44,579 nt of DNA from an uncultured Prevotella sp. (GCA_934254985.1 CAKQMS010000023.1:1-44579), one strand, 5' to 3'; shown: positions 7,768 to 19,539, counted from the stretch's first letter. The notes: generated from the sequence alone by a model not told the origin. Made by a program: numbers and translations.

Positions 7768-9135
7768 ATGAACATTTCATTTGAAAACCCTGACAAGATC
7801 AATGGCAAGTTGACATTGACTATCGAAGAGGGCGACTACAAAGAGCAGGTAGAGAAGACTCTTAAAGATTATCGCAAGAAGGCTAACATTCCAGGTTTCC
7901 GTCCAGGACAGGCTCCTATGGGCTTGATTAAGCGCCAGTTTGGTGCTTCTGTAAAGGTTGACGCTATCAACCACGTGTTGGGCGAGCAGCTTCAGAAGTA
8001 TATCGTAGACAACAAGATTAATATGCTTGGCGAGCCTTTGGCAAGCGAGACACAGGAGCCTGTAGACCTTGACAAGGAAGCTCCATATACATTCTGCTTC
8101 GATATCGCAGTAGCTCCAGAGTTCAATGCTGAGCTTACAGCTGACGATACTCTCGATCACTACACAATCGCTGTAGACGATGCACTCATCGACCGTCAGG
8201 TAGATATGTTTGCTTCACGTTCTGGCTCATACGTTAAGGCTGAGGAATATCAGGACAACGATATGTTGAAGGGTGACCTTCGTGAGCTCGACGAGAATGG
8301 CAACACCTTGGAAGGTGGTATCACCGTAGAGGGTGCTGTGCTTATGCCAAGCTACATCAAGGTTGACGATCAGAAGAAGCTCTTCGACGGTTGCAAGCTT
8401 GGTGACGTTATCACCTTCAGCCCACGCGCTGCTTATCCAACAAGCGATGTAGAGGTTGCTTCACTTCTTAAGATCGAGAAGGAGCATGTAGGTGAGCACA
8501 CTGGCAACTTCAGCTTCCAGATTACAGAAATCAACCGCTATCAGAAGGCTGCTGTTGATCAGGCTCTCTTCGATTCAATCTTCGGAGAAGGTGAAGTTAA
8601 GAGCGAGGAAGAGTTCCGCAACAAGATTGCTGATGGTTTGAAGGGTCAGTTGGAAGTTGACGCTAACTACAAGTTTATCCTCGACGTACGTTCATACGTA
8701 GAGAACAAGGTTGGCGAACTCACATTCCCAGACGCTCTCTTGAAGCGCATCATGCTCAACAACAACAAGGATAAGGGCGAGGAATTCGTTGAGAAGAACT
8801 ACGCTGCAAGCATCAAGGAGTTGGCATGGAGTCTCATGAAGAATCAGCTCGTTGAGAAGGCTGGTATTAAGATCGAGGATAAGGACGTTCTCGAGGCTGC
8901 TAAGGAAACAGCACGCATCCAGTTCGCTCAGTATGGTATGAACAACGTACCTGATGAGTATGTTGAGAACTATGCTAAGGAAATCCTTAAGAAGCAGGAG
9001 AATGTACAGGGTTGCGTAGATCGCGCTATCGATATCAAGCTCGTAGACGCTTTGAAGAAGGTAGTTAAGTTGAACGAGAAGACTATCTCTCTCGACGAGT
9101 TCAACACTATGATGAACCCAAATGCTGCTAAATAA
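7768..9135 (+). CDS. tig: Trigger factor (ribosome-associated chaperone)
   Basis: Trigger factor binds the ribosomal exit tunnel and shields nascent chains. The 455-residue protein has the ribosome-docking signature as GFRPGQAP near residue 44. A middle FKBP-like region (about 150-250) follows, then a long helical C-terminal domain with the substrate-holding arms. The middle domain is divergent, so prolyl isomerase activity is uncertain. Codons are strongly biased toward those of highly expressed genes. It lies directly upstream of clpP-clpX, the usual tig-clpP-clpX order. Confidence 0.95.
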   Translation: MNISFENPDKINGKLTLTIEEGDYKEQVEKTLKDYRKKANIPGFRPGQAPMGLIKRQFGASVKVDAINHVLGEQLQKYIVDNKINMLGEPLASETQEPVDLDKEAPYTFCFDIAVAPEFNAELTADDTLDHYTIAVDDALIDRQVDMFASRSGSYVKAEEYQDNDMLKGDLRELDENGNTLEGGITVEGAVLMPSYIKVDDQKKLFDGCKLGDVITFSPRAAYPTSDVEVASLLKIEKEHVGEHTGNFSFQITEINRYQKAAVDQALFDSIFGEGEVKSEEEFRNKIADGLKGQLEVDANYKFILDVRSYVENKVGELTFPDALLKRIMLNNNKDKGEEFVEKNYAASIKELAWSLMKNQLVEKAGIKIEDKDVLEAAKETARIQFAQYGMNNVPDEYVENYAKEILKKQENVQGCVDRAIDIKLVDALKKVVKLNEKTISLDEFNTMMNPNAAK

Positions 9136-9210
9136 TAAGTTATTGTAGACTTATAACATTTTTTTAGAAAAAAAACTTCTTTAATAAAGAGGTTATCGAC
9201 TATTTTTTCG

Positions 9211-9218
9211 TAACTTTG
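9211..9218 (+). promoter_or_regulatory. Promoter -7 box of clpP-clpX
   Basis: TAACTTTG matches TAnnTTTG. It lies 136 bp before the clpP ATG, so the transcript would have a long leader. Confidence 0.6.
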
Positions 9219-9230
9219 TAATACGAACAA

Positions 9231-9319
9231 TATAAAGAGTCGGTAGCCTCTTTATATATTTATACGGTTTCTGCAAGTTGCCGTATGTAAATGCAATACA
9301 AACGTGGGTGGAATCCACC
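9231..9319 (+). promoter_or_regulatory. Structured leader of clpP-clpX: three consecutive hairpins
   Basis: Three hairpins follow the promoter. They are TATAAAGAG / CTCTTTATA (9231-9256, 9 bp, loop of 8), ATACGG / CCGTAT (9262-9286, 6 bp) and GGTGG-aat-CCACC (9307-9319, 5 bp). None is followed by a proper T run at its base, so they look like leader structure rather than a terminator. They do not match a riboswitch class that I recognise. Confidence 0.55.
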
Positions 9320-9354
9320 TCTTTACACCTTATTATATATTATATATATCAGAC

Positions 9355-10023
9355 ATGAACAACGATTTTAGAAAATTCGCCACCAAGCATCTTGGTATCA
9401 ATGGTATGGCACTTGACGATGTAATCAGTTGCCAGAACCAGTACCTCAATCCATATATTCTTGAGGAGCGTCAGTTGAACGTTACACAGATGGATGTGTT
9501 CTCTCGTTTGATGATGGATAGAATTATATTCCTCGGTACAGAAATCAACGACTATACTGCTAATACTCTTCAAGCACAGTTGCTATATCTCGACTCTGTA
9601 GATAGCGGTAAGGATATTTCTATTTATATCAATAGCCCTGGCGGTAGCGTTACTGCAGGTTTGGGAATCTATGACACCATGCAGTTTATATCAAGTGATG
9701 TTGCTACTATCTGTACAGGTATGGCAGCTTCTATGGGAGCAGTATTGCTCGTGGCAGGAGCTGAAGGTAAGCGCTCGGCACTTACACATAGCCGCGTGAT
9801 GATTCATCAGCCTTTAGGTGGTGTACAGGGACAGGCTTCTGATATCGAGATTGAGGCTAAAGAGATACAGAAATTCAAGAAAGAACTCTATAATATCATT
9901 TCTGAACATTCACATACACCATTCGAGAAGGTATGGCAAGATTCTGACCGTAACTATTGGATGACAGCCGATGAGGCAAAGGAATATGGAATGATAGACA
10001 ATGTATTAAAACGTAAGATATAA
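9355..10023 (+). CDS. clpP: ATP-dependent Clp protease proteolytic subunit
   Basis: ClpP forms the tetradecameric serine protease chamber that degrades substrates fed by ClpX. From [14 protein letters not shown] the protein is 222 residues. Catalytic Ser126 is in TGMAASMG, His151 in [11 protein letters not shown], and the aspartate is probably Asp198 in DSDRNYW. The frame is open upstream to a GTG-type codon at 9304, but that stretch is AT-rich leader sequence, so the ATG at 9355 is chosen. clpX starts two bases after the stop. Confidence 0.96.
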   Translation: MNNDFRKFATKHLGINGMALDDVISCQNQYLNPYILEERQLNVTQMDVFSRLMMDRIIFLGTEINDYTANTLQAQLLYLDSVDSGKDISIYINSPGGSVTAGLGIYDTMQFISSDVATICTGMAASMGAVLLVAGAEGKRSALTHSRVMIHQPLGGVQGQASDIEIEAKEIQKFKKELYNIISEHSHTPFEKVWQDSDRNYWMTADEAKEYGMIDNVLKRKI

Positions 10024-10025
10024 AG

Positions 10026-11261
10026 ATGCCATCAAAAACTAAATGCTCCTTTTGTGGACGTACAGATAAGGATGTTAAGATACTTATAACAGGTCTTAAT
10101 GGCTATATCTGTGAGAACTGTGCACGACAGGCTTATGATATCGCTGCAGCACAAGGCTGTTATAAGAGTGTTGAAGCAAGCGATTCATCTTTTAAGATGA
10201 AGAAGGTGCCAAAGCCTCGTGAGATAAAGGCTTATCTTGATGAATATATCATCGGACAAGATGAGGCAAAACGCCATTTGGCAGTTTCTGTCTACAATCA
10301 CTATAAGCGTTTGCAGCAACCTGTAGACGAGAATGGTGTTGAGATAGAAAAGAGCAATATCATCATGGTAGGCTCTACAGGTACAGGTAAGACCCTTTTG
10401 GCCCGTACCATAGCAAAGCTTCTTGATGTGCCTTTCACCATTGTCGATGCTACTGTATTTACCGAAGCAGGCTATGTGGGCGAGGATGTAGAGAGCATCT
10501 TGAGCCGCTTGTTGCAGGTTTCTGACTATAATGTTGAGGCTGCCCAGCGCGGTATCGTCTTTATTGATGAAATTGATAAGATAGCACGTAAGAGCGATAA
10601 CCCTTCTATCACCCGCGATGTAAGTGGTGAAGGTGTGCAGCAAGGTTTGCTGAAACTCTTGGAAGGTACTATGGTAAATGTGCCACCAAAGGGTGGACGT
10701 AAGCATCCAGACCAAGACTATATCCATGTAGATACCAAGAATATCCTCTTTATCTGTGGTGGTGCCTTCGATGGTATCGAGCGCAAGATAGCACAGCGAC
10801 TCAATACTCACACCGTGGGCTACAACTCTGTGCAGAATGTTCGCAAGATAGACAAGGAAGACCTTATGCAGTATGTATTGCCACAAGACTTGAAGTCGTT
10901 TGGTCTTATACCAGAGATTATCGGTCGTCTGCCAGTGCTTACATACTTGAAGCCTCTCGATCGTGACGCTTTGCGCCGCATATTGATGGAACCAAAGAAC
11001 TCTATCGTAAAGCAGTATGTTAAACTGTTCGAGATGGATGGTATCACCCTTACTTTCGATGATGCGGCTCTCGACTACATCGTTGATAAGGCTGTGGAAT
11101 ACAAACTTGGTGCACGCGGATTGCGTTCTATCGTAGAGTCTGTGATGATGGATGCTATGTTTGAGATTCCATCTAAGCGAACAAAGAAATTTGAAGTAAC
11201 TCTCGACTATGCTAAGCAACAACTTGATAAGTCGCACTTGCATCAAATAGAACAACAATAA
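10026..11261 (+). CDS. clpX: ATP-dependent Clp protease ATP-binding subunit ClpX
   Basis: ClpX is the AAA+ unfoldase of ClpXP. The 411-residue protein has the N-terminal C4 zinc finger (Cys7, Cys10, Cys29, Cys32), Walker A GSTGTGKT, Walker B VFIDEIDK, pore-loop GYVGEDVE and sensor-2 region GARGLRS. All are intact and the length is normal. It is co-transcribed with clpP (2-bp gap) and closed by a terminator at 11271. Confidence 0.97.
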   Translation: MPSKTKCSFCGRTDKDVKILITGLNGYICENCARQAYDIAAAQGCYKSVEASDSSFKMKKVPKPREIKAYLDEYIIGQDEAKRHLAVSVYNHYKRLQQPVDENGVEIEKSNIIMVGSTGTGKTLLARTIAKLLDVPFTIVDATVFTEAGYVGEDVESILSRLLQVSDYNVEAAQRGIVFIDEIDKIARKSDNPSITRDVSGEGVQQGLLKLLEGTMVNVPPKGGRKHPDQDYIHVDTKNILFICGGAFDGIERKIAQRLNTHTVGYNSVQNVRKIDKEDLMQYVLPQDLKSFGLIPEIIGRLPVLTYLKPLDRDALRRILMEPKNSIVKQYVKLFEMDGITLTFDDAALDYIVDKAVEYKLGARGLRSIVESVMMDAMFEIPSKRTKKFEVTLDYAKQQLDKSHLHQIEQQ

Positions 11262-11270
11262 TATACCATA

Positions 11271-11323
11271 AAAGGGGAGTCGAGATGAGGAACAATCTCG
11301 CTTTTGATTTCCGACACCCCTTT
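11271..11323 (+). terminator. Terminator behind clpX
   Basis: Outer stem AAAGGGG-a-GTCG / CGAC-a-CCCCTTT with an inner GAGAT / ATCTC stem. Few T residues follow, so its strength is uncertain. Confidence 0.65.
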
Positions 11324-11345
11324 ACTTTAAATACCTCTATGACCT

Positions 11346-13529
11346 ATGGCAAACAATTACAACTTGACCAAGCAACTAAAGCAATTCTTCGGCTTTGATA
11401 AGTTCAAAGGCGACCAAGAGGCTATAATCAGTAATCTGCTTGACGGCAACGACACCTTTGTGCTCATGCCTACAGGCGGTGGCAAGAGTCTTTGCTATCA
11501 GTTGCCATCATTGATAATGGAAGGCACGGCAATTGTTGTGTCGCCACTTATTGCGCTGATGAAAAACCAAGTTGATGTCATCAATGGTATGTCGGAGAAG
11601 GGAGGAGTGGCACATTATATCAACTCTTCGCTCAACAAGGCAGCCATAACACAGGTCATGAACGATATTCGCAGCGGACTCACCAAGTTGCTGTATGTAG
11701 CTCCTGAGTCGCTCAATAAGGAGGAATATGTAGAATTCTTGAAGACTATCAAGATTTCTTTCTATGCCATTGATGAGGCACATTGTATATCGGAGTGGGG
11801 ACACGATTTCCGTCCAGAGTATCGCAATATCCGTCCTACGATAAATAAAATTGGCAATGCTCCTGTCATTGCACTTACGGCTACTGCTACCGACAAGGTG
11901 CGTACCGATATAAAGAAATGTCTTGGCATTTCTGATGCTAAGGAATTCAAAAGCTCGTTTAATCGTCCAAACCTTTATTATGAAGTACGCCAGAAACGTA
12001 CCGACGACGATACAAACAAGCAAATAATTATGTTCATTCGCCAAAATCCTGGCAAGAGCGGTATCATATACTGCTTGTCGAGAAAGAAGGTGGAAGAACT
12101 GGCAGAGATATTGAAAGCCAACGAGATAAAGGCTGCACCATATCATGCAGGTCTCGACTCTGCTACTCGTTCACAGACCCAAGACGACTTCTTGATGGAG
12201 CGCATTGATGTTATTGTTGCTACCATCGCCTTTGGTATGGGTATCGACAAACCAGATGTACGCTTTGTAATCCATTACGATATTCCTAAGAGTTTGGAGG
12301 GATATTATCAAGAGACTGGTCGTGCAGGTCGTGATGGTGGCGAAGGACAATGTATTGTATTCTATTCGCCTAAGGACTTGCAGAAACTTGAGAAGTTTAT
12401 GGAAGGCAAACCAGTGGCAGAACAGGATATCGGCAGACAGCTGTTGCAGGAGACAGAGGCTTATGCCGAGAGCTCTGTTTGTCGCCGTAAGCTATTGCTG
12501 CATTATTTTGGTGAGGAATATAAGCAAGATAACTGTCGCAACTGCGACAACTGCTTACATCCAAAGCAGAAGATAGAGGCTAAGGATGCACTCGTTGTGG
12601 TGCTCGCAGCAATAAAGGCAGTGAAGGAAAACTTCATGCAAGACTATGTGATAGACTTCGTGAAGGGACGAGCTACCGACGATATCGTATCTCATCATCA
12701 TGATGAACTTGAGGAGTTTGGAGCAGGCGAAGAGATGGATTCTAAACTTTGGAATCCTGTAATCCGTCAAGCTATGATAATGGGATATATCAAAAAGGAT
12801 GTAGAGAACTACGGCTTGCTGAAGCTTACTGCTGCAGGCAAGAGATTCCTTAAGGCTCCTTCTTCTTTCATGATAGTAGAGGATAATGATTTCCGCTACG
12901 ACTATGAAGCCGACGATAGCGATGGTTGTACAGCAGCCCTTGACCCACAGCTATATTCGCAACTAAAGAGCTTGCGCAAGAAGGTTGCTGCCAAGAATAA
13001 TGTTCCAGGATATGTAGTCTTCCAAGACGTATCGCTTGAGCAGATGGCAACAATGTATCCTGTTACTATGGCTGAACTTCAGAATATTCAGGGAGTAGGA
13101 GCAGGTAAGGCTATGCGCTATGGCAAAGACTTCTTGAAGCTTATCAAGGAATATTGCGAAGAAAACGAGATTGAGCGTCCTGAGGAATTGCGTGTGCGCA
13201 CCGTGGCTAAGAAGTCAATGCTCAAGGTAAAGATTATCCAAAGCATAGACCGCCAGGTTGCTCTCGACGATATCGCACAGGCACAAGGCTTGGAGTTTGG
13301 CGAATTGCTCGACGAAGTAGATGCTATAGTATATAGCGGTACGAAACTTAATATTGATTATTTCCTTGAAGAGGTGATGGATGAAGACCATGTCGACGAT
13401 ATCTATGACTACTTTATGGAGAGCGAGACAGATAGTGTAGACGATGCCATAGAAGAACTTGGTGGCGACTACTCGGAAGATGAAATCCGACTTGTCCGCA
13501 TTAAATTCTTATCAGAACAAGCAAATTAA
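11346..13529 (+). CDS. recQ: ATP-dependent DNA helicase RecQ
   Basis: RecQ is a 3'-5' helicase acting in recombination and stalled-fork repair. The 727-residue protein has helicase motif I TGGGKS, motif II DEAH (AIDEAHCISEWGHDFRP, which includes the RecQ aromatic-rich loop) and motif VI QETGRAGRDG. A RQC zinc site (CRRKLLLHYFG..CRNCDNC) and an HRDC domain (about 540-615) follow. About 100 acidic residues with a helix-turn-helix-like region lie behind the HRDC, longer than in E. coli but usual in Bacteroidetes. The stop overlaps the next start by one base. Confidence 0.95.
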   Translation: MANNYNLTKQLKQFFGFDKFKGDQEAIISNLLDGNDTFVLMPTGGGKSLCYQLPSLIMEGTAIVVSPLIALMKNQVDVINGMSEKGGVAHYINSSLNKAAITQVMNDIRSGLTKLLYVAPESLNKEEYVEFLKTIKISFYAIDEAHCISEWGHDFRPEYRNIRPTINKIGNAPVIALTATATDKVRTDIKKCLGISDAKEFKSSFNRPNLYYEVRQKRTDDDTNKQIIMFIRQNPGKSGIIYCLSRKKVEELAEILKANEIKAAPYHAGLDSATRSQTQDDFLMERIDVIVATIAFGMGIDKPDVRFVIHYDIPKSLEGYYQETGRAGRDGGEGQCIVFYSPKDLQKLEKFMEGKPVAEQDIGRQLLQETEAYAESSVCRRKLLLHYFGEEYKQDNCRNCDNCLHPKQKIEAKDALVVVLAAIKAVKENFMQDYVIDFVKGRATDDIVSHHHDELEEFGAGEEMDSKLWNPVIRQAMIMGYIKKDVENYGLLKLTAAGKRFLKAPSSFMIVEDNDFRYDYEADDSDGCTAALDPQLYSQLKSLRKKVAAKNNVPGYVVFQDVSLEQMATMYPVTMAELQNIQGVGAGKAMRYGKDFLKLIKEYCEENEIERPEELRVRTVAKKSMLKVKIIQSIDRQVALDDIAQAQGLEFGELLDEVDAIVYSGTKLNIDYFLEEVMDEDHVDDIYDYFMESETDSVDDAIEELGGDYSEDEIRLVRIKFLSEQAN

Positions 13530-14866
13530 TGTTGAAATATACAACTTGTTATCGTGACTTGTCCTATCTTGGCATACCTATTATTATAGGTCAGATAGGA
13601 ACAATAGTCATGTCTTTTACAGATACCTTAATGATAGGCCACCATTCTACACCAGAACTGGCGGCCGCTTCGTTTGTAAACAATATGTTCACCTTGGTCA
13701 TCATCTTGGCCTTGGGATTCTCGTATTCTATCACCCCTACTGTGGGTTCGCACTATGGACGAGAGGAATATCAACGCATCGGACAGGTACTTAAGAATGG
13801 TATCGCTGGCAATATGGCATTGGCATTGCTTCTTGTGGGAGTTATGGCATTGCTTTATTGGAATCTTGGCAATCTTGGTCAGCCAGAAGAACTATTGCCA
13901 TTGATGCGTCCGTATTTCCTTGTACAATTAGTCTCGTTGCCTTTTGTATGTTTTGCTAATGCCTTTAAACAATTCTATGATGGCATTACCAATACTCGTA
14001 CACCAATGTATATCCTCCTTATAGGAAATGTACTGAATATCATAGGCAACTGGATATTGATATATGGTAAACTTGGCTTGCCGGAAATGGGACTCCTTGG
14101 TGCAGGACTCTCAACCCTTGTAGCCCGTATCTTTGTGGCTTTTGCCTTCGTATGGGTATTCGTAATCTCTCGTCGTTATCAGCAATATCGCAAAGGGTGG
14201 CAGAGCAAAGGTGTGTCAATGGATGAAATTTGCAAACTTTCTACACTTGGCATTCCTATAGCATTGCAGATGGGATTGGAGACAGGAGCCTTCTCGCTAT
14301 CGAGTCTTCTCGTTGGATGGATAGGAACAACAGCTCTTGCTGCTCATCAGATTATGCTCACTATATCCCAACTTGGCTTTATGATATATTATGGCTTTGG
14401 TGCAGCCGTAGCTATAAAGGTGAGCCTATGTGTAGGACTCCGCAACTATGATGATGCAGGTCGTTATTCGCATGCAGGCTTCCATCTCGCTATGATGTGT
14501 GCCACTGCCGTCACTATACCTATTGTCATCTTCCGTGATTCCTTAGGTATACTCTTTACCGACAATGTTGAAGTATGCCAGTTGGTATCAGCGTTGGTGT
14601 TGCCATTTGTGATATATCAAGTAGGCGACTGTCTGCAATGTGCCTATAGTAATGGACTTCGTGGTTTGTCGGTAGTAAAACCACTTGTGCCTGTAGCATT
14701 CTTTGCCTATTTCGTGGTTTCATTACCTATAGGCTACCTTCTTGGCTTACCGCTCGGTTTAGGTCTTGAAGGAGTATGGTTTGCTTTCCCTGCTGGATTG
14801 ACTACAGCCGGCATCTGTTATCTCTATTTCTTTAGGCGTAACCAGAAAAGGCTGGCGTCTAATTAA
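13529..14866 (+). CDS. MATE family multidrug efflux transporter
   Basis: A 445-residue polytopic protein with about 12 hydrophobic spans and the two-fold MATE layout. The N-half shows PIIIGQIGTIVMSFTDTLMIG and the C-half repeats the pattern at GIPIALQMGLETGAFSL. MATE proteins export cationic drugs and dyes in exchange for Na+ or H+; the substrate cannot be read here. The ATG overlaps the recQ stop by one base, so the two genes are probably co-transcribed. An 11-bp inverted repeat follows. Confidence 0.9.
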   Translation: MLKYTTCYRDLSYLGIPIIIGQIGTIVMSFTDTLMIGHHSTPELAAASFVNNMFTLVIILALGFSYSITPTVGSHYGREEYQRIGQVLKNGIAGNMALALLLVGVMALLYWNLGNLGQPEELLPLMRPYFLVQLVSLPFVCFANAFKQFYDGITNTRTPMYILLIGNVLNIIGNWILIYGKLGLPEMGLLGAGLSTLVARIFVAFAFVWVFVISRRYQQYRKGWQSKGVSMDEICKLSTLGIPIALQMGLETGAFSLSSLLVGWIGTTALAAHQIMLTISQLGFMIYYGFGAAVAIKVSLCVGLRNYDDAGRYSHAGFHLAMMCATAVTIPIVIFRDSLGILFTDNVEVCQLVSALVLPFVIYQVGDCLQCAYSNGLRGLSVVKPLVPVAFFAYFVVSLPIGYLLGLPLGLGLEGVWFAFPAGLTTAGICYLYFFRRNQKRLASN

Positions 14867-14874
14867 GTATCAGA

Positions 14875-14903
14875 CTTCTTGATAGTCCCAAGCTATCAAG
14901 AAG
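14875..14903 (+). terminator. Hairpin behind the MATE gene
   Basis: CTTCTTGATAG-tcccaag-CTATCAAGAAG is an 11-bp perfect stem with a 7-base loop, 9 bp behind the stop. There is no T run, so it may be a weak or Rho-assisted terminator or an mRNA-protecting hairpin. Confidence 0.6.
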
Positions 14904-14993
14904 CCACGTAATTATATAAGCGCCATCGCTGTTAAATTGACTTAAAGAAGATAGAAAAAACAAGAATCGCTGCGATAAGTGGAAAATTATTGC

Positions 14994-15001
14994 TAAATTT
15001 G
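14994..15001 (+). promoter_or_regulatory. Promoter -7 box of guaB
   Basis: TAAATTTG fits TAnnTTTG and lies 25 bp before the guaB ATG. Confidence 0.55.
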
Positions 15002-15020
15002 CACGCAATAAATTTTTTAG

Positions 15021-16511
<1,491 letters not shown>

Positions 16512-16551
16512 TAATCGAATTTTTGGAGTTAGATATTAAGATTACAGAGTA

Positions 16552-16588
16552 AAGTTATGATGAGAAGCTTGTCTTCCCATCATAACTT
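16552..16588 (+). terminator. Terminator behind guaB
   Basis: AAGTTATGATG / CATCATAACTT, an 11-bp perfect stem with a 15-base loop, followed by CTTCTTCT. The T run is interrupted. Confidence 0.65.
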
Positions 16589-16656
16589 CTTCTAATAAAG
16601 CCCTTTCGTAACTTTTATCTTAGCTCCTATATACATTATTATATATATAAGAAGAA

Positions 16657-18078
16657 ATGAAATCGAAACTACTCTTTGGAGCTTTGCTCTTTGTAAGCAA
16701 TATAGCTTTCGCACAGTCTAACGATCCTGTAATAATGAAGATTAACGGTCAGCCCGTTAGTCGTTCGGAATTTGAATATTCTTTCAATAAGAATAATTCT
16801 GAGGGCGTAATAGACAAAAAGTCTGTAGCTGAATATGTTGACCTTTTTGTTAACTATAAGCTTAAGGTTGAGGCTGCCAAGGAAGAACATTTGGATACAT
16901 TGAAGTCATTCCTCGATGAGTTTGCTGGTTATCGCGATCAGCAGATACGTCCTGCTATGATTACCGATGCTGATGTTGAGGCTGAGGCTCATAAGATATA
17001 TACTGAGACACAGCAGCGCATCGACGGCAATGGTGGTATGGCTAAGTTGGCTCATATCCTCGTGTTGGTGAAACAGCGTGCTACTGTTAACGAGCAGAAG
17101 GCTGCTAAAGAGAAGATTGATTCCATTTATAATGCTCTTCAGCATGGTGCAAACTTTGCTGAGTTGGCAAAGAAATGTTCCGACGACAAGGCTTCTGCCG
17201 TTAATGGCGGCGACCTTTCGTGGATAACAAAGGGTATGACCCTAAAAGAGTTTGAAGATGCTGCCTGGGCTTTAAAGAAAGGCGAAATGAGCAACCCTGT
17301 GCTCTCACCAGCTGGATGGCATATCATACTTATGGAGGATAAGGGCAACTTCTTCCCTTACGAAAGTCAGCGTGCCGATATTCTAAGATTTATTGAGCAG
17401 CGTGGCTTGCGTGAAAAGATTATCGACAACAAACTCGACTCGTTGAGCAAACAGGAGAATACTACTCCTGCTAAGCTTCTTGAGGCTAAGCGCCTGGAGA
17501 TGGAGTCTAAGGATTCTGACTTGAGAAACCTCATCCGCGAATACCATGATGGTTTGCTTCTCTACGAAATTAGCAACAGAAATGTTTGGGATAAAGCAGC
17601 ACAGGATGTAGCAGGACAAACAGCTTACTTCAAGAAGAATAAAAAGAAATACAAGTGGGACGAACCACGCTTCAAAGGTATGGCTTACCACGTGAAAGAC
17701 CAAGCCGACGTAAAGGCTGTGAAGGATGCAGTTAAGAATCTTCCTTTCGATGAGTGGGCAGATAAATTGCGCAAAACCTTCAACAACGATAGCATACTTC
17801 GTATCCGTGTAGAAAAAGGATTGTTCAAGAAGGGTGATAATGCTCTCGTTGACCGCGAGGTGTTTGGTGTAGATACCATCGTTAAACCTCTTAAGGAATA
17901 TCCTATCGACGCAGTATATGGCAAGAAACTAAAGGCTCCAAAGGAAATGTCTGATGTCAAGGCACAGGTGTTGGCTGACTATCAAGACATGCTTGAAAAG
18001 GAATGGGTAGCAAACTTGCGCAAGAAATATACCGTTTGGGTTGACGAAAACGTCTTGAAGACTGTAAATAAGCATTGA
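16657..18078 (+). CDS. Periplasmic parvulin-type peptidyl-prolyl isomerase
   Basis: A 473-residue exported foldase. The signal peptide is MKSKLLFGALLFVSNIAFAQ with cleavage probably after AFA. A SurA/PrsA-like N-terminal region (PVIMKINGQPVSRSEFEYSFNKN) precedes one parvulin domain at about 127-230 (AHILVLV start, GGDLSWI, GWHIILMED end). A long helical and mixed C-terminal part without a second clear parvulin domain follows. It probably assists folding of outer-membrane proteins, since it opens an operon with a SurA-like protein, an OstA-like protein and mutL. The next gene starts 9 bp after the stop. Confidence 0.88.
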   Translation: MKSKLLFGALLFVSNIAFAQSNDPVIMKINGQPVSRSEFEYSFNKNNSEGVIDKKSVAEYVDLFVNYKLKVEAAKEEHLDTLKSFLDEFAGYRDQQIRPAMITDADVEAEAHKIYTETQQRIDGNGGMAKLAHILVLVKQRATVNEQKAAKEKIDSIYNALQHGANFAELAKKCSDDKASAVNGGDLSWITKGMTLKEFEDAAWALKKGEMSNPVLSPAGWHIILMEDKGNFFPYESQRADILRFIEQRGLREKIIDNKLDSLSKQENTTPAKLLEAKRLEMESKDSDLRNLIREYHDGLLLYEISNRNVWDKAAQDVAGQTAYFKKNKKKYKWDEPRFKGMAYHVKDQADVKAVKDAVKNLPFDEWADKLRKTFNNDSILRIRVEKGLFKKGDNALVDREVFGVDTIVKPLKEYPIDAVYGKKLKAPKEMSDVKAQVLADYQDMLEKEWVANLRKKYTVWVDENVLKTVNKH

Positions 18079-18087
18079 TATTAATAT

Positions 18088-19539
18088 ATGAAAAGATATT
18101 TGAATAGATTAGGAATCTGCGCCTTGGTGGGAGGCTTGAGTCTTTCTGTAGCTTTTGCTGCAGGAGGTAAGGGTTTGTTCCCTAATATGGCTAAGGTTTC
18201 TGATGACACAAATAACAAAATAGATACTACAGAGGCAGCAATCCCTGAGAGCAGTATCGTTGACGAGGTGATATGGGTAGTGGGCGACGCTCCTATATTA
18301 AAGTCGGATGTAGAAATGGCTCGTATGCAGGGACAGACCGAAGGTGTTGTTTGGAATGGCGACCCAGACTGTCTTATCCCGGAGCAGTTGGCTGTACAGA
18401 AGTTGTTTCTCCATCAGGCAGAACTTGATAGTATCGAGGTTTCAGAGAGCGAGATTGCAAGTGGAGTAGAGCGTCAGATTGATGATTGGATACAAGCTAT
18501 TGGCTCTCGTGAGAAACTTGAGGAGTACCGCAATCAGTCTTTGACTCAGATTCGTGAGGGAATGCACGATGAATATAAAAACATGCTCCTTACCCAGAAG
18601 ATGAAGAGCAAGTTGGCTGAGGATATCAAGGTATCGCCAGCTGACGTGCGCAACTACTTCCGTGAACTTCCAGAGGATAGTATTCCATTTGTTCCTACAG
18701 AAGTTGAGGTTGAGATAATAGAGCGTTCGCCAGTTATCAAGACTGAGGAGATAAATAGAGTGAAAGATCAGTTGCGCTCATTCACTGAGCGTGTCACAAA
18801 TGGCGAAACAACCTTCGCTACTTTGGCACGTCTGTATTCTGAAGACCCAGGTACTGCACGCCGTGGTGGCGAACTCGATTACGTAGGTCGTGGACTCCTC
18901 GATCCTGCTTTTGCTACCGTAGCTTTCAACCTCACCGACCCTAAGAAGATTTCAAAGATTGTGGAGAGTGAGTTCGGATATCATATCATCCAGCTTGTAG
19001 ACAAGCGTGGTGATAAGGTAAAGGTGCGTCACATATTGCTCAAGCCAAAAGTTTCGCAAGACGAGATAGATAAGTCGCTTTCGCAGCTCGACTCTATCAG
19101 CGATGATATCCGCAATGGTAAGTTTACCTTCGAGGATGGTGCTACCTTCATTAGCGACGACAAGGATACACGAAACAATCGTGGATTGATGTCGAACCTT
19201 ACAGAAGATGGTGCAACCTCACGTTTCCAGATGAAAGACCTTCCTACAGAAGTGGCTCGTGTAGTAGACACTATGAAGGTTGGAGAAATATCAAAGCCAT
19301 TCACACTCACTAAGAGCAATGGCAAAACCTCGTGTGCAATAGTGAAACTCAAGAGTAGAGTAGAGGGACATCGTGCCACTATCACAGAAGACTTCCAAGT
19401 GATGAAGCATGTGGTGATGACAAAGTTGCGCCAGAAAGCACTCCACGATTGGGTGGTAGACAAGATTAAACATACCTATGTTAGAATGAACGATAGGTAT
19501 AAAGATTGCAAATACGAATACCAAGGATGGGTTAGATGA
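18088..19539 (+). CDS. SurA-like periplasmic chaperone with two parvulin domains
   Basis: A 483-residue exported protein starting with a signal peptide (MKRYLNRLGICALVGGLSLSVAFA). The SurA N-domain is recognisable from IVDEVIWVVGDAPILKSDVEMARMQ through the helical region to about 200. A first parvulin domain spans about 205-307 (GGELDYVGRG and SEFGYHIIQLVDKRG) and a second, more divergent one about 311-420 (VRHILLKPKVS). It probably escorts beta-barrel proteins to the BAM complex. The stop overlaps the start of the OstA-like gene (ATGA). Confidence 0.88.
   Translation: MKRYLNRLGICALVGGLSLSVAFAAGGKGLFPNMAKVSDDTNNKIDTTEAAIPESSIVDEVIWVVGDAPILKSDVEMARMQGQTEGVVWNGDPDCLIPEQLAVQKLFLHQAELDSIEVSESEIASGVERQIDDWIQAIGSREKLEEYRNQSLTQIREGMHDEYKNMLLTQKMKSKLAEDIKVSPADVRNYFRELPEDSIPFVPTEVEVEIIERSPVIKTEEINRVKDQLRSFTERVTNGETTFATLARLYSEDPGTARRGGELDYVGRGLLDPAFATVAFNLTDPKKISKIVESEFGYHIIQLVDKRGDKVKVRHILLKPKVSQDEIDKSLSQLDSISDDIRNGKFTFEDGATFISDDKDTRNNRGLMSNLTEDGATSRFQMKDLPTEVARVVDTMKVGEISKPFTLTKSNGKTSCAIVKLKSRVEGHRATITEDFQVMKHVVMTKLRQKALHDWVVDKIKHTYVRMNDRYKDCKYEYQGWVR

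Noticed and set aside
10185..11258. 357-codon frame antisense to clpX
   Set aside because: Lies wholly inside clpX on the other strand, Cys/His/Leu-rich shadow translation, no family motif or promoter; clpX itself is certain.
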